Below are positions 9,578 to 18,072 of a stretch of 64,000 nt of DNA, in pieces. The translations under genes and the position numbers were made by a program. The DNA is from Actinomadura sp. DC4. GTDB taxonomy: Bacteria; Actinomycetota; Actinomycetes; Streptosporangiales; Streptosporangiaceae. A model generated the notes under the pieces. It was not told the DNA's origin. It saw only the letters and a program-made list of their open reading frames with translations, and searched no databases. Positions within the stretch are counted from its first letter, which is position 1. The number at the start of each line of letters is the position of its first letter. The stretch covers positions 243,382 to 307,381 of the forward strand of contig NZ_JAUEQY010000010.1 in the NCBI RefSeq assembly GCF_030406325.1, read 5' to 3'.

Positions 9578-10372
9578 GTGCGCATCGTTTCGGTGAACGC
9601 CTGGGGTGGCGCGATGTTCGATCCGCTGGCCGCCTGGCTCGGTAAGGTCGGCGCCGACATCGCCTGTCTGCAGGAGGTGACCCGCGTCCCGGGCGCGGGG
9701 GGATGGACCCGCTTCGACGACGGCGAGCGGGCGCTCCCGCAGCGGGCGAACCTCTTCGACGACGTGCGCGGGCTGCTGCCGGCGCAGCAGGCGGTCTTCG
9801 TCGCGAGTGACGCCGGCCCGGTGCGCGACGCGTCGGGAGAGACGCATCGGCAGGACTTCGGCCTCGCCACTCTTGTCGCCGAGCACCTGCCGGTCGTCGG
9901 AGTCCACACGGCGTTCGTGCACGGAAGCTTCGTCGACCATCACGAGTGGGCCATCGAGGACCGGCCCCGGGCGGCGGTGGGGGTCCGGGTCCTCGACCGG
10001 GCCCGTGGACGGGGCGTCACGGTGGTGCAGTGTCACGGGTTGCGTGACCCTTCCGGCAAGCAGGACAGCCCCGCCCGGCTCGCTCAGGCCGAGCGGCTCG
10101 CCGAACTGGTGGTTCGCAGCCGTGAAGAGGGGGACCTCACGGTCGTGTGCGGTGACTTGAACCTGCTGCCGGACAGCGAGACGTTCGACGTGCTCAGGGA
10201 AGTGGGGCTGGTCGACCTGGTCGGGGAGTCCGACACCCGCACGTCCCGCTACCGTAAACGGGTCCGCCACGCCGGCTACCTGCTCGTCTCCGATCCCGCG
10301 GCGGCCGCGGGCTTCCAGATCCTCGCCGAACCCGAGGTCTCCGACCATCGCGCGCTGCTTCTCGACGTCTGA
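9578..10372 (+). CDS. Endonuclease/exonuclease/phosphatase (EEP) family protein
   Basis: A 264-residue EEP-fold protein (exonuclease III/DNase I/sphingomyelinase superfamily). Active-site motifs are intact: the first Asn in V-N-A-W-G-G (residue 7), the metal-binding Glu in C-L-Q-E-V (37), the C-G-D-L-N motif near residue 192 and the terminal S-D-H-R-A motif. There is no signal peptide, so it is probably cytoplasmic. Substrates in this fold range from AP-site DNA to phosphoesters. In a cluster for a DNA-cleaving product, a repair role is attractive but unproven. GTG 9578 lacks a close Shine-Dalgarno sequence, so it may depend on the upstream transcript or be leaderless. Confidence 0.75.
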   Translation: MRIVSVNAWGGAMFDPLAAWLGKVGADIACLQEVTRVPGAGGWTRFDDGERALPQRANLFDDVRGLLPAQQAVFVASDAGPVRDASGETHRQDFGLATLVAEHLPVVGVHTAFVHGSFVDHHEWAIEDRPRAAVGVRVLDRARGRGVTVVQCHGLRDPSGKQDSPARLAQAERLAELVVRSREEGDLTVVCGDLNLLPDSETFDVLREVGLVDLVGESDTRTSRYRKRVRHAGYLLVSDPAAAAGFQILAEPEVSDHRALLLDV

Positions 10373-10403
10373 CGGAGGGCGAAGCGCCCCACGCCGGTCT
10401 GGA

Positions 10404-10445
10404 CAGACCCGACCGAACCCCGGCGGAGCGGAACGGACGGGTCTG
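10404..10445. terminator. Possible terminator between convergent genes
   Basis: Inverted repeat CAGACCCG (10404-10411) and CGGGTCTG (10438-10445) lie in the 105-bp gap between the convergent EEP and aminotransferase genes. The long loop and lack of a T tract make it a weak call. Confidence 0.35.
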
Positions 10446-10477
10446 CCCAGGACGGTGAGCGGGACAGGGGACGTCGG

Positions 10478-11872
10478 TCAGGACTTCAGCGTCCCGTCCG
10501 TGCCGAGGCGGGACAGCACCTCGACCGTGGCCTCGGCCGCGCGTACGGCCTCGGCCTGCTCCAGCACCAGCGGGGGTGCCATCACGATGACCGGGCCGTA
10601 CGGCCGGGCGATGACGCCGTGCCTCTCGTGCAGCTCCTTGACGGCCGCGATGGCGAACGGCGGCGGGAGCGGCGCGCGGGTGTTCTTGTCGGCCACCAGC
10701 TCGATGCCGACCGTCGCGCCCTCGACCCGTACCTCGCCCACCGTCGGCGTCTCCAGCGCCGGCACCAGGCCCGTACGGAGCCAGTCGCCGACCTGCAGCG
10801 ACCGCTGGACCAGGCCCTCCTTCTCGATGAGGTCGAGGTTGGTGAGCGCCACGGAGCACGCGACGGGGTGGCCGTAGTAGGTGAACCCGTGCATGAAGCC
10901 CTCGCCGCCGGCCACGGCGTCGCCGATCTCGTCGCGCATCAGGACCGCGCCGAGTGGCATGTAGCCGCTGGTGATGCCCTTGGCGGTGACGATGACGTCG
11001 GCGACCATGCCGCGTTGGGTCGAGGAGAACCACGCCCCGGTGCGGCCGTAGCCGGTGACGACCTCGTCGGCGATCAGGAGGATGCCGTGCCGGTCGAGCA
11101 CCTCGCGGATGCGCGGCCAGTAGTCGGCCGGGGGCGCGACCACGCCGCCGCCGCCCATGACCGGCTCACCGATCATCGCGGCGATCTTGCCGGGGCCGAT
11201 CCGCTCGATCGTCTGCTCCAGCTCCTGGACGAGGAAGTCCGTCGGGGCCTGGCCGCCGTACATCTCCGGGTGGAACGGGAACGGCGGGGAGATCTTCTCG
11301 ATGTGCGGCAGGACCGGGCCGATGCCCTGGTGGACGAAGTCGAAGCCGGTCGCGGTGCCGGCGCCGAGCGTGGAGCCGTGGTAGCCGAGCTGCCGCGCGA
11401 TGATCCACGTACGGTCGGGCTCGCCGCGGCGGTGGTGGAACAGCCGTACGAGCTTGATCGCGGTGTCCACGCCCTCCGAGCCGCCGGAGGTGTAGAACAC
11501 GCGGTTCATGCCCTCCGGCGCGAGCCCGGTCACGCGGGTCGCGAGCTGGATCGCCTTGTCGTTGGAGAACTCGAAGAAGCTGGTGAAGTACTCCAGCCGC
11601 CCGGCCTGTTCGGCCATGGCCTCGGCCAGCTCGGTACGCCCGTGGCCGACCTGCGCGAGCCAGTTGCCGGCCCCGGTCATGTCGAGTAACTCGTTGCCCT
11701 GGGCGTCCCAGACGGTGGAGCCCTTGCCGCGGACGATGACCGACCGGTCGGTGCGGTCGCCGGAAAGGAGCGGGTGGATCAGATGCCGCCGATCCAGGTC
11801 CTCCAGCTCGGTGGCCGACAGTGACGTCGCCGGCGTCGTGGGAGAGATCGTCACGAATCCATGTCCTCTCAT
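10478..11872 (-). CDS. Class III PLP-dependent aminotransferase
   Basis: A 464-residue class III (omega-amino-acid type) aminotransferase. It shows the cofactor Asp in L-L-I-A-D-E-V-V-T-G-Y-G-R-T-G and the Schiff-base Lys in V-T-A-K-G-I-T-S-G-Y, about 30 residues later. It transfers an amino group to an aldehyde or ketone, often terminal. Its ATG overlaps the stop of the GMC oxidoreductase (ATGA at 11869-11872), so the two are translationally coupled. A second start, GTG 11854, has AGAGGA nine bases upstream and is also plausible. A TTA codon lies at 11689-11687. The pairing suggests alcohol oxidation followed by amination. Confidence 0.85.
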   Translation of the reverse strand: MRGHGFVTISPTTPATSLSATELEDLDRRHLIHPLLSGDRTDRSVIVRGKGSTVWDAQGNELLDMTGAGNWLAQVGHGRTELAEAMAEQAGRLEYFTSFFEFSNDKAIQLATRVTGLAPEGMNRVFYTSGGSEGVDTAIKLVRLFHHRRGEPDRTWIIARQLGYHGSTLGAGTATGFDFVHQGIGPVLPHIEKISPPFPFHPEMYGGQAPTDFLVQELEQTIERIGPGKIAAMIGEPVMGGGGVVAPPADYWPRIREVLDRHGILLIADEVVTGYGRTGAWFSSTQRGMVADVIVTAKGITSGYMPLGAVLMRDEIGDAVAGGEGFMHGFTYYGHPVACSVALTNLDLIEKEGLVQRSLQVGDWLRTGLVPALETPTVGEVRVEGATVGIELVADKNTRAPLPPPFAIAAVKELHERHGVIARPYGPVIVMAPPLVLEQAEAVRAAEATVEVLSRLGTDGTLKS

Positions 11873-13455
11873 GAGTGGTGAGCCGCCGCCGCCACCGCGT
11901 CCCGGGGGAGCGGGGCGACGTCGCGGATCAGGTCGGCCGCCTTCTCGGCGATCGCGATGGTCGGCGCGTTCGTGTTGCCGCTGATGAGCGTCGGCATCAC
12001 CGACGCGTCGACGACGCGCAGGCCGTCGACCCCGAGCACGCGCAGCTCCCCGTCCGTCACCTTCCCCATCGCGCAGGAACCGGCCGCGTGGTAGGAGGTC
12101 TGCGTGTTGCGCCGCAGGAAGTCACGGATGTCGGCGTCGGAATCAGAGGCCGGCACGCTGTAGGGCTTCTCGGTGTACGGCGCGAGCGCCGTCTGCCGGG
12201 CGAAGTCCAGCGCGGCCCGTACACCGGCCGTCGCGGTCGTCAGGTCGGTGTCGTCGGCGTAGTAGTTGTGGGAGATCCGCGGTTTGGCCGTCGGGTCGTC
12301 GGAGCCGAGCGTCACGCTGCCCCGGCTGCGCGGCTGCAGGACGTACCCGCCGTACGACAGCGCGTGCGCGGTGGGGAAGCCGAGGCCGCCGTCGGCGAAC
12401 ATCACCGGCAGGCTGGTGAACTGCAGGTCGGGCTGGGCCAGGTCCTCCGACGAGCGCAGGAAGCCGCCGGCCTCGGGCCCGTTGGAGGCGAGCGGGCCGC
12501 TGCGCTCCTCGGCGTACTGCCGCTGGTAGCGCTCCTCACCCGCGACGAGCAGGCTGACCGGCTGTGAGTGGGCGTAGACCAGCCAGAACTGCGGGTGGTC
12601 CTGGAGGTTCCGGCCGACGAGGGGCTGGTCGACGATCACCGGGATGCCCAGCGGGCCGAGCTGCTCGGCCGGGCCGATGCCCGACAGCATCAGCAGCTGG
12701 GGCGAGTTGTAGGCGCCCGCGGCGAGGATGACCTCGCGTTCGGCCCGGATCTCGACGTCCTCCTCCAGGCGGCGCCCGGCGATGCCGGTCGCCCGCCCCT
12801 CCGACAGCGTGACCCTGTGCACCTGGACGTTCGTCTCGACGGTGAGGTTCGGCCGCCGCATCGCCGGGTGGAGGTACGCGACCGCGCTGCTGCAACGCAT
12901 CCCGTCCCGCTGCGTCACCTGGTAGTAGCCGAAGCCGTCCTGGGTCTCCCCGTTGAAGTCGGGGTTGTGGGAGTACCCCGCCTCGGCCGTGGCCTTGATG
13001 AACGCCTCGGACATCGGGTTGTGCGAGCGGCCGTCGGAGACGGCCAGCGGCCCGCCGGCGCCGTGGTACTCCGAGGCGCCCCACTCGTTGTCCTCGGCGC
13101 GCTTGAAGTAGGGCAGCAGCTCGTCGTGGCTCCAGCCCGGCAGGCTCCAGGAGTCGTAGTCGCGCCGGTTGCCGCGGATGTAGATCATGCCGTTCAGCGA
13201 GCTCGTGCCGCCCAGCACACGACCGCGCGGGAGGTAGATCCGCCGGCCTTCGCAGAAGGGTTCGGTGTGGCTGTCGTAGTCCCAGTCGAGCTCGGTACGG
13301 AAGAGCTTGGCGGCGCCGGCGGGAACGTGGATGTTGCCCGACGTGTCCGCGGGACCGGCCTCGATCAGGCACACCTTGACGTCGGGGTCCTCGCTCAGAC
13401 GCGCCGCGAGCACGCATCCGGCCGAGCCGGCACCGACGATCACATAGTCATACAT
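11869..13455 (-). CDS. GMC-family FAD-dependent alcohol oxidoreductase (choline dehydrogenase-like)
   Basis: A 528-residue glucose-methanol-choline oxidoreductase. The FAD motif G-A-G-S-A-G lies at residues 8-13, and the second signature includes G-R-V-L-G-G-T-S-S-L-N-G near residue 87. The catalytic His lies in S-Y-H-A-A-G-S-C and the paired Asn in G-N-T-N-A-P near the C-terminus. It oxidises a primary or secondary alcohol to the carbonyl. ATG 13455 was chosen because the FAD fold begins at once and GGCGGAG is just upstream; the frame itself is open to 13554. It is the first gene of a two-gene operon with the class III aminotransferase. Confidence 0.87.
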   Translation of the reverse strand: MYDYVIVGAGSAGCVLAARLSEDPDVKVCLIEAGPADTSGNIHVPAGAAKLFRTELDWDYDSHTEPFCEGRRIYLPRGRVLGGTSSLNGMIYIRGNRRDYDSWSLPGWSHDELLPYFKRAEDNEWGASEYHGAGGPLAVSDGRSHNPMSEAFIKATAEAGYSHNPDFNGETQDGFGYYQVTQRDGMRCSSAVAYLHPAMRRPNLTVETNVQVHRVTLSEGRATGIAGRRLEEDVEIRAEREVILAAGAYNSPQLLMLSGIGPAEQLGPLGIPVIVDQPLVGRNLQDHPQFWLVYAHSQPVSLLVAGEERYQRQYAEERSGPLASNGPEAGGFLRSSEDLAQPDLQFTSLPVMFADGGLGFPTAHALSYGGYVLQPRSRGSVTLGSDDPTAKPRISHNYYADDTDLTTATAGVRAALDFARQTALAPYTEKPYSVPASDSDADIRDFLRRNTQTSYHAAGSCAMGKVTDGELRVLGVDGLRVVDASVMPTLISGNTNAPTIAIAEKAADLIRDVAPLPRDAVAAAAHHS

Positions 13456-13665
13456 CTCCGCCTGTCCTCTCCGGGGGACTGATTTCTCGCGCGCACGAGA
13501 CAGATTCGCCTCACGCCCATGCTGCGGCTTGGTGAGAGGCCGTGGCCTCTCCACGATTGCCGTCTTCCGGAGAGCCGGTGCGCTCGACTCGAATGCGCAA
13601 CCGGGAAGAAGTCCCGCCCTTACGGCGGTGCCATCATCGTGGTGACGGCAGGAGAAAGAGAAAAG

Positions 13666-13713
13666 CCGGCACCGCGCGAAATAGCGGCTGGGTACCGTTC
13701 CGCGCGGTGCCGG
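13666..13713 (-). terminator. Rho-independent terminator of the epoxide-hydrolase-like gene
   Basis: A 13-bp perfect stem (13666-13678 with 13701-13713) is followed on the minus strand by a T-rich tract (CTTTTCTCTTTCTCC). It lies just after the minus-strand hydrolase gene. The rest of the 13456-13747 gap probably holds the promoter of the GMC/aminotransferase operon. Confidence 0.7.
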
Positions 13714-13747
13714 GATCGAGGGGACGCGTGGCCCGCGTCCGCCGGGG

Positions 13748-14725
13748 TCAGCCGAAGAAGCCGGTGAGCGTCTGGACGACGAAGTCGGGTACCTCGTCGA
13801 CGAAGTAGTGCCCGGCGCCGGGCACCTTGACGAGCCGCACGTCGGTGCCCTGAGTGGGCAGGACCTGCGCCACGCCGTCGTAGAACATCTCGTTGGCCAT
13901 GCCGAGCATCGGCGCGGTGACCTTGGGATAGTTCTTGAGGTCCGCGATGTCCTGGTCCCACGCCTGGTACCAGCCGTTGCCGCCCCGGATCGCGTCCGGG
14001 TAGTTGTAGGCCGCGCCGAAGACGGCGCGGTCGCCCTTGCTGATCGCGGCCTTGTTCAGCAGGAAGTCGTCGAAGATCCAGTCGGTGAGATACTGCCCGC
14101 GGCCCGCGATGAGCTGCTCGGGCAGCAGGCGTACCTGGTTGAACGCGTGCCACCACAGGTTGATGCCGGGCACGCCGGGCCGTACGAGAAGGCGGCGTTC
14201 GTAGTAGCTCTCGTCCGGGTGCGTGACGTCGAGGATCGCGACCTTCCTGGTGGCCGCGGCGTGGTTGACGGCGAAGCTGAAGGCGACCTGCGAGCCGATG
14301 TCGTGGCCGGCGATGTTGATCTGGGAGTAGCCGAGCGTCCGGGCCAGGGCGAAGATGTCGCCGGCCATGGTCTTCTTGTCGTAGCCGCCCTGCGGCTTGT
14401 CCGAGCCTCCGATGCCGCGCAGGTCCACGGCGATGACGCGGTAGCGCTTGGCGAGGGCAGGCATGACCTTGCGGTACTCATACCAGGTCTGCGGCCAGCC
14501 GTGCAGCAGGAACAGCGGTGCGCCCGAGCCGCCCGCCACATAGTGCAGCCGTACGTCGCCCGCCTGCGCGACCTTGCTGGTGAAGCCGCCCGGGATCGAG
14601 CCGGCCAGCTCCGCGTTGGACGGCGCGCGCCGACCGGCAGCCTGCGCGGCCGAGGTGACCGCGCCCGTCGCGGCCAGCGCCGCGGTCCCGGCGCCCAGGG
14701 CGAGCGCCTTGCGTCTTTCCATCAT
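13748..14725 (-). CDS. Secreted epoxide-hydrolase-like alpha/beta hydrolase
   Basis: A 325-residue alpha/beta hydrolase of the epoxide hydrolase/haloalkane dehalogenase type. It has the oxyanion motif H-G-W-P-Q near residue 75, the nucleophile Asp142 in G-H-D-I-G-S-Q, and the base His in G-A-G-H-Y-F-V near the end. The N-terminus has twin arginines (M-E-R-R-K-A-L) and a hydrophobic Ala-rich stretch ending near residue 30, which looks like a Tat-type signal peptide. ATG 14725 has GAGGAG eleven bases upstream. Cytoplasmic epoxide hydrolases act in nine-membered enediyne pathways (SgcF, NcsF2). An exported one may instead be general or protective. Confidence 0.78.
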   Translation of the reverse strand: MMERRKALALGAGTAALAATGAVTSAAQAAGRRAPSNAELAGSIPGGFTSKVAQAGDVRLHYVAGGSGAPLFLLHGWPQTWYEYRKVMPALAKRYRVIAVDLRGIGGSDKPQGGYDKKTMAGDIFALARTLGYSQINIAGHDIGSQVAFSFAVNHAAATRKVAILDVTHPDESYYERRLLVRPGVPGINLWWHAFNQVRLLPEQLIAGRGQYLTDWIFDDFLLNKAAISKGDRAVFGAAYNYPDAIRGGNGWYQAWDQDIADLKNYPKVTAPMLGMANEMFYDGVAQVLPTQGTDVRLVKVPGAGHYFVDEVPDFVVQTLTGFFG

Positions 14726-14882
14726 GAAATCGAGCACTCCTCAGCGTGAGGTCCGCATGGGACACGAGAGACGAACTACGACCGGAGCGATCGTAACTTC
14801 TCAGGCGTGCTCATTCCATTTATTAGTGATTTCTTCGCCAATCAGTGACAATTGACGAAAAAGTATTATGAACGCCGAATAA

Positions 14883-14930
14883 GCCTCATTGGTAGGCGTA
14901 GGAGGTTTCTCCCACGATCACCGATGAGGC
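14883..14930 (-). terminator. Terminator of the exporter gene
   Basis: An 11-bp stem with one G-T pair (14883-14893 with 14920-14930) and a nested AGGAG/CTCC hairpin lies directly after the minus-strand exporter, with AT-rich sequence following on that strand. The AT-rich stretch 14760-14882 probably holds the promoter of the downstream hydrolase gene. Confidence 0.55.
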
Positions 14931-14946
14931 CTGGCGCGGGCGAGAT

Positions 14947-16521
14947 TCAGGACTCGACCGGCGCCACCCGGGCGCTCTCACCCGCCTCCTCCACGGGAGC
15001 GCCCTCGCCCGGGCGTTCGGCGTCCCGCAACGTCGTCGCGGCGATGACGGCGAGCAGCGCCGCCAGGACGGCGACGATGACCGCGACGACGTTCATCGCC
15101 GAGGTGAAGGCGTGCTGCGCGTTCGTCAGCAGCGCGTGTCCCTGGGCGGCGGGCAGCCGCGCCGCGGCGGCCGTCGCCCCGGCGAGGCTCTCCTTGGTGG
15201 CGTCTGCCGCGCCGGCCGGCAGGCCGGAGGGGATGACCACCCGGCTGCCGTAGACGGCGATGCCGATGCCGCCGAGCACGGCCAGGCCGAGCGCGACGCC
15301 GCCCTCGCCGCTGGTCTGGGACACCGCGCCGGCCGACCCCGCCTTCTGCGGCGGCACGGCGCCCTGGATCACCTCGGTGGACAGCGTCACGAACGGGCCG
15401 ACGCCCATATTGGTGATGACGACCGCGCCCAGCGACACGACCACCGAGGTGCCGGGGCCGACCTGGGTCAAGATGACGAGACCGACCACGGCGACGCACA
15501 GGCCGATGGCGATCACGTAGGCCGCGCGCAGCCGCCGCGCGAGCAGTGGCGCCAGCATCACGCCGAGCGCGGTCGCGACGCCGGTGGGGATCATGTAGAC
15601 CCCGGCCCGCAGCGGCGAGAGCTCCTTGACGAGCTGCAGGTACTGGACGAACAGCAGCATCATGCCGGCCGTCAGGAACGAGCCGAGCAGCATGATCACC
15701 AGAGCGCCGGCGAAGGTGCGGTTCGCGAACAGCCGGATGTCCAGGAGCGGCTCGGGCGACCGGAGCTCGCGGACGACGAACAGCACGGCGAACGCCACGC
15801 CGGCCAGCCCCACCGAGACGGGCGTGGCCTCGAGCCCGCTGCGGGACAGCTCCTTGAAGCCGTACACCACCGGCAGAATGGCCAGCAGGGACAGCGCCAC
15901 GCTGACCAGGTCGAGCCGGCCCGCCTGCGGGTTGCGGTTCTCCGGCAGGAGCAGCGGGCCGGCGACCAGGAGCAGCAGCATCACGGGGACGCCGATGAGG
16001 AAGCACGAGCCCCACCAGAACCGGCCCAGCAGGATGCCGCCGAGCACCGGGCCGACCGTCCCGCCGGCCATGATGCAGGTGATGAAGACCGCGAAGCCGA
16101 TGGACCGCTGCTTGTCGTCCAGGAACATGTTGCGGATCAACGCGTAGCCGGACGGCATCAGGGTGGCGCCCGCGATGCCCAGCAGCGCCCGGCAGGTGAT
16201 GAGCATCTCCGGGCTGCTGGAGAAGGCCGCGACCGCGGAGAGCACGCCGAACGCGCCGCCGCCCATGAGCAACAGGCGTTTGCTCCCGATCCGGTCGCCC
16301 AGCGTGCCCATCGTGATGAGGAAGCCGGACAGCACGAAGCCGTAGATGTCCATGATCCACAATTGCTGGATGCCGCCGGCCCCCAGGTCCTCGCTCAGCC
16401 GGGGCAGCGCGAGGAACAGGATGCTGATGTCCATCGACACCAGAAGCGTGGGCAGTGCCAGCACCGCCAGACCGGTCCAGACTCTCCAGTCGGCCCGTTG
16501 CGGTGGTGCGCCGGTCGTCAT
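14947..16521 (-). CDS. MFS drug exporter, DHA2 (14-TM) family
   Basis: A 524-residue integral membrane protein of the EmrB/QacA-type major facilitator family, with about 14 hydrophobic segments, the loop motif G-D-R-I-G-S-K-R near residue 76 and motif C-like G-P-V-L-G-G near residue 157. It would export a drug in exchange for protons. C-1027 and other enediyne clusters carry such a pump (SgcB type), so product export and self-resistance is the likely role. It is transcribed divergently from the unbL operon. A charged, Glu/Ala-rich cytoplasmic tail ends the protein. No dedicated local regulator is adjacent. Confidence 0.87.
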   Translation of the reverse strand: MTTGAPPQRADWRVWTGLAVLALPTLLVSMDISILFLALPRLSEDLGAGGIQQLWIMDIYGFVLSGFLITMGTLGDRIGSKRLLLMGGGAFGVLSAVAAFSSSPEMLITCRALLGIAGATLMPSGYALIRNMFLDDKQRSIGFAVFITCIMAGGTVGPVLGGILLGRFWWGSCFLIGVPVMLLLLVAGPLLLPENRNPQAGRLDLVSVALSLLAILPVVYGFKELSRSGLEATPVSVGLAGVAFAVLFVVRELRSPEPLLDIRLFANRTFAGALVIMLLGSFLTAGMMLLFVQYLQLVKELSPLRAGVYMIPTGVATALGVMLAPLLARRLRAAYVIAIGLCVAVVGLVILTQVGPGTSVVVSLGAVVITNMGVGPFVTLSTEVIQGAVPPQKAGSAGAVSQTSGEGGVALGLAVLGGIGIAVYGSRVVIPSGLPAGAADATKESLAGATAAAARLPAAQGHALLTNAQHAFTSAMNVVAVIVAVLAALLAVIAATTLRDAERPGEGAPVEEAGESARVAPVES

Positions 16522-16818
16522 ACCAGTGCTCCTTTTCGTCGCGGGCCGCCGCCGGAGTGGCGATCGTCTTCGTTGAGACGACGCGCGGGCGGAAAACTCA
16601 TCGGTCCCGCCGTTCGGGGGCGGCCGGGCGCGTGCCGGCGGCTGCGTAATTCATCCATTCGAAGTGTCATACGTTTCGCCGGGCGCGACGACTTCTGAGT
16701 TGCTCGATCGGCCGTGCCCGGATCCGCGGATGGACTGAGCGCACGGCGAAAGATGCAGATCCCGGTCAGTACGCATGAGGATGAGGGCATCTTCCCGAGG
16801 ATGGCGAGGAGAGAACCC
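16522..16818. promoter_or_regulatory. Divergent promoter region, exporter and unbL operon
   Basis: This 297-bp gap lies between the exporter (minus) and the first unbL gene (plus), and must hold promoters for both. I see ATTCGAAGTG and CATACGTTTC elements near 16655-16675, but no clean operator. AGGAG at 16807-16811 is the ribosome site of unbL. Confidence 0.45.
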
Positions 16819-17808
16819 ATGCCGATCATTGGCGCGCTTCGCAGGCTCGTCTTCGCACCGTCTCTAAGCGAGGTGAGCTTCGCCGGACGGAAATTCCCGG
16901 TCGAGCCGACGGACGCGACGCGGCGGCTCGAAGCCATTCCGCAGTCGGTCGTCTGCGGGTTCGAGTGGGGCATCGACGCGCGTGACCAGTGGGAGCTCGA
17001 ACGGCGGCTGGACATGGTCGACGCCGAGCTGCGCGGCTTCGCGTACGAGGGCGCGACGATGGCGTTCACCATCCTCGACGCGATGGGCCCGGGCCGCGGC
17101 ACCCGCACCCGTGACCTGCTCGACGGCTCCGGCGAGCCGCACATCTTCCTGGCCTACATCGGCATCGGGTTCGCGATGGCACGGCTGCCCCGGCCGCTGT
17201 GGAAGAAGGTGCTGCCCGACCTCGCCTCGGGATTCCATCCGACGATGAGCTGGCTCGCCGTCGACGGCTACGGTTTCGACCTCGCCTACTTCCACACCGA
17301 CCGCTGGGTCGACCGGCAGGAGGTGCCCAAGCCCTACCCCTGGCTCGGGGCGCCGGACTACTTCCTCCGCGCCGTCGACCAGGGCATCGGCCGGGCGCTG
17401 TGGTTCATCCACGGAGGTGACGCGCCCGCGGTGGCGGCGGCGGTGGAGCGGTTCGCCGTCCATCGGCAGCCGGACCTGTGGGCCGGCGTCGGGCTCGCCT
17501 CCACCTTCGCCGGCGGCTGCGACGCCGCCGGGCTGGGCGCGCTGCGCGCCACGGCGGGAGATCTCGGTCCCGAGCTGGCGCTCGGCTCGATCTTCGCGGC
17601 GAGGGCCCGCAGCTACTCCGGTTTCGTCCCGGACCACACGCAGGAGGCCCTCCGCGCGCTGACCGACCTGTCGATGGACGGCGCCGTCGAGATCGCCGAC
17701 GGCACCGCCGTCGGCGCGGACGCCCCGGGTCCGGTGACGCCGTACGAGCAGTGGCGGCAGAACATCCGTGAGCGTTTCGGCGTGCCCGCCGACCGGCTGA
17801 CCGGCTGA
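16819..17808 (+). CDS. unbL: Enediyne biosynthesis protein UnbL (DUF1702), copy 1
   Basis: A 329-residue DUF1702 protein of the UnbL family, one of the conserved enediyne cassette proteins found beside PKSE genes. No catalytic motif is known. Conserved segments include R-G-F-A-Y-E-G near residue 76, A-R-L-P near 125, D-G-Y-G-F near 151 and D-Q-G-I-G-R-A near 190. ATG 16819 is preferred to ATG 16801 because AGGAG sits seven bases before it. It leads the unbL-unbV-unbU group. A second, clearly paralogous copy starts at 25972, directly before the PKSE. The role in core maturation of the polyene is inferred from family distribution. Confidence 0.88.
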   Translation: MPIIGALRRLVFAPSLSEVSFAGRKFPVEPTDATRRLEAIPQSVVCGFEWGIDARDQWELERRLDMVDAELRGFAYEGATMAFTILDAMGPGRGTRTRDLLDGSGEPHIFLAYIGIGFAMARLPRPLWKKVLPDLASGFHPTMSWLAVDGYGFDLAYFHTDRWVDRQEVPKPYPWLGAPDYFLRAVDQGIGRALWFIHGGDAPAVAAAVERFAVHRQPDLWAGVGLASTFAGGCDAAGLGALRATAGDLGPELALGSIFAARARSYSGFVPDHTQEALRALTDLSMDGAVEIADGTAVGADAPGPVTPYEQWRQNIRERFGVPADRLTG

Positions 17809-18072
17809 CCGCGAAGGGCACCACCCGGCCTTCTCCATTCGCTTATGCGTGAGGGCCGGGCATATCGGCGTGCCCGGATGACGGCGGTCAGGAATCGCAC
17901 GCTCAGAGTAGACCCTCTCAATGCCGCTGCCGTTTAGTTTTCCGTAGGTTGCTACAAGTCTGGATCGGTTCCGATCGCCGCATTTCGTTCGGTCGAATGC
18001 GGAAAGTCGAAGGGTGGCCTATTGAGCCACGACCACAGGAGTCCAGAGTGAATTCCCAAGGAAAAGGAAACG
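17809..18072. promoter_or_regulatory. Intergenic region upstream of unbV
   Basis: This 264-bp gap between unbL and unbV is AT-richer than the flanking genes. It contains GTTCGGTCGAATGC near 17987-18000, which only loosely resembles a StrR half-site pair. It may carry a promoter for unbV-unbU; nothing else is recognisable. Confidence 0.35.
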
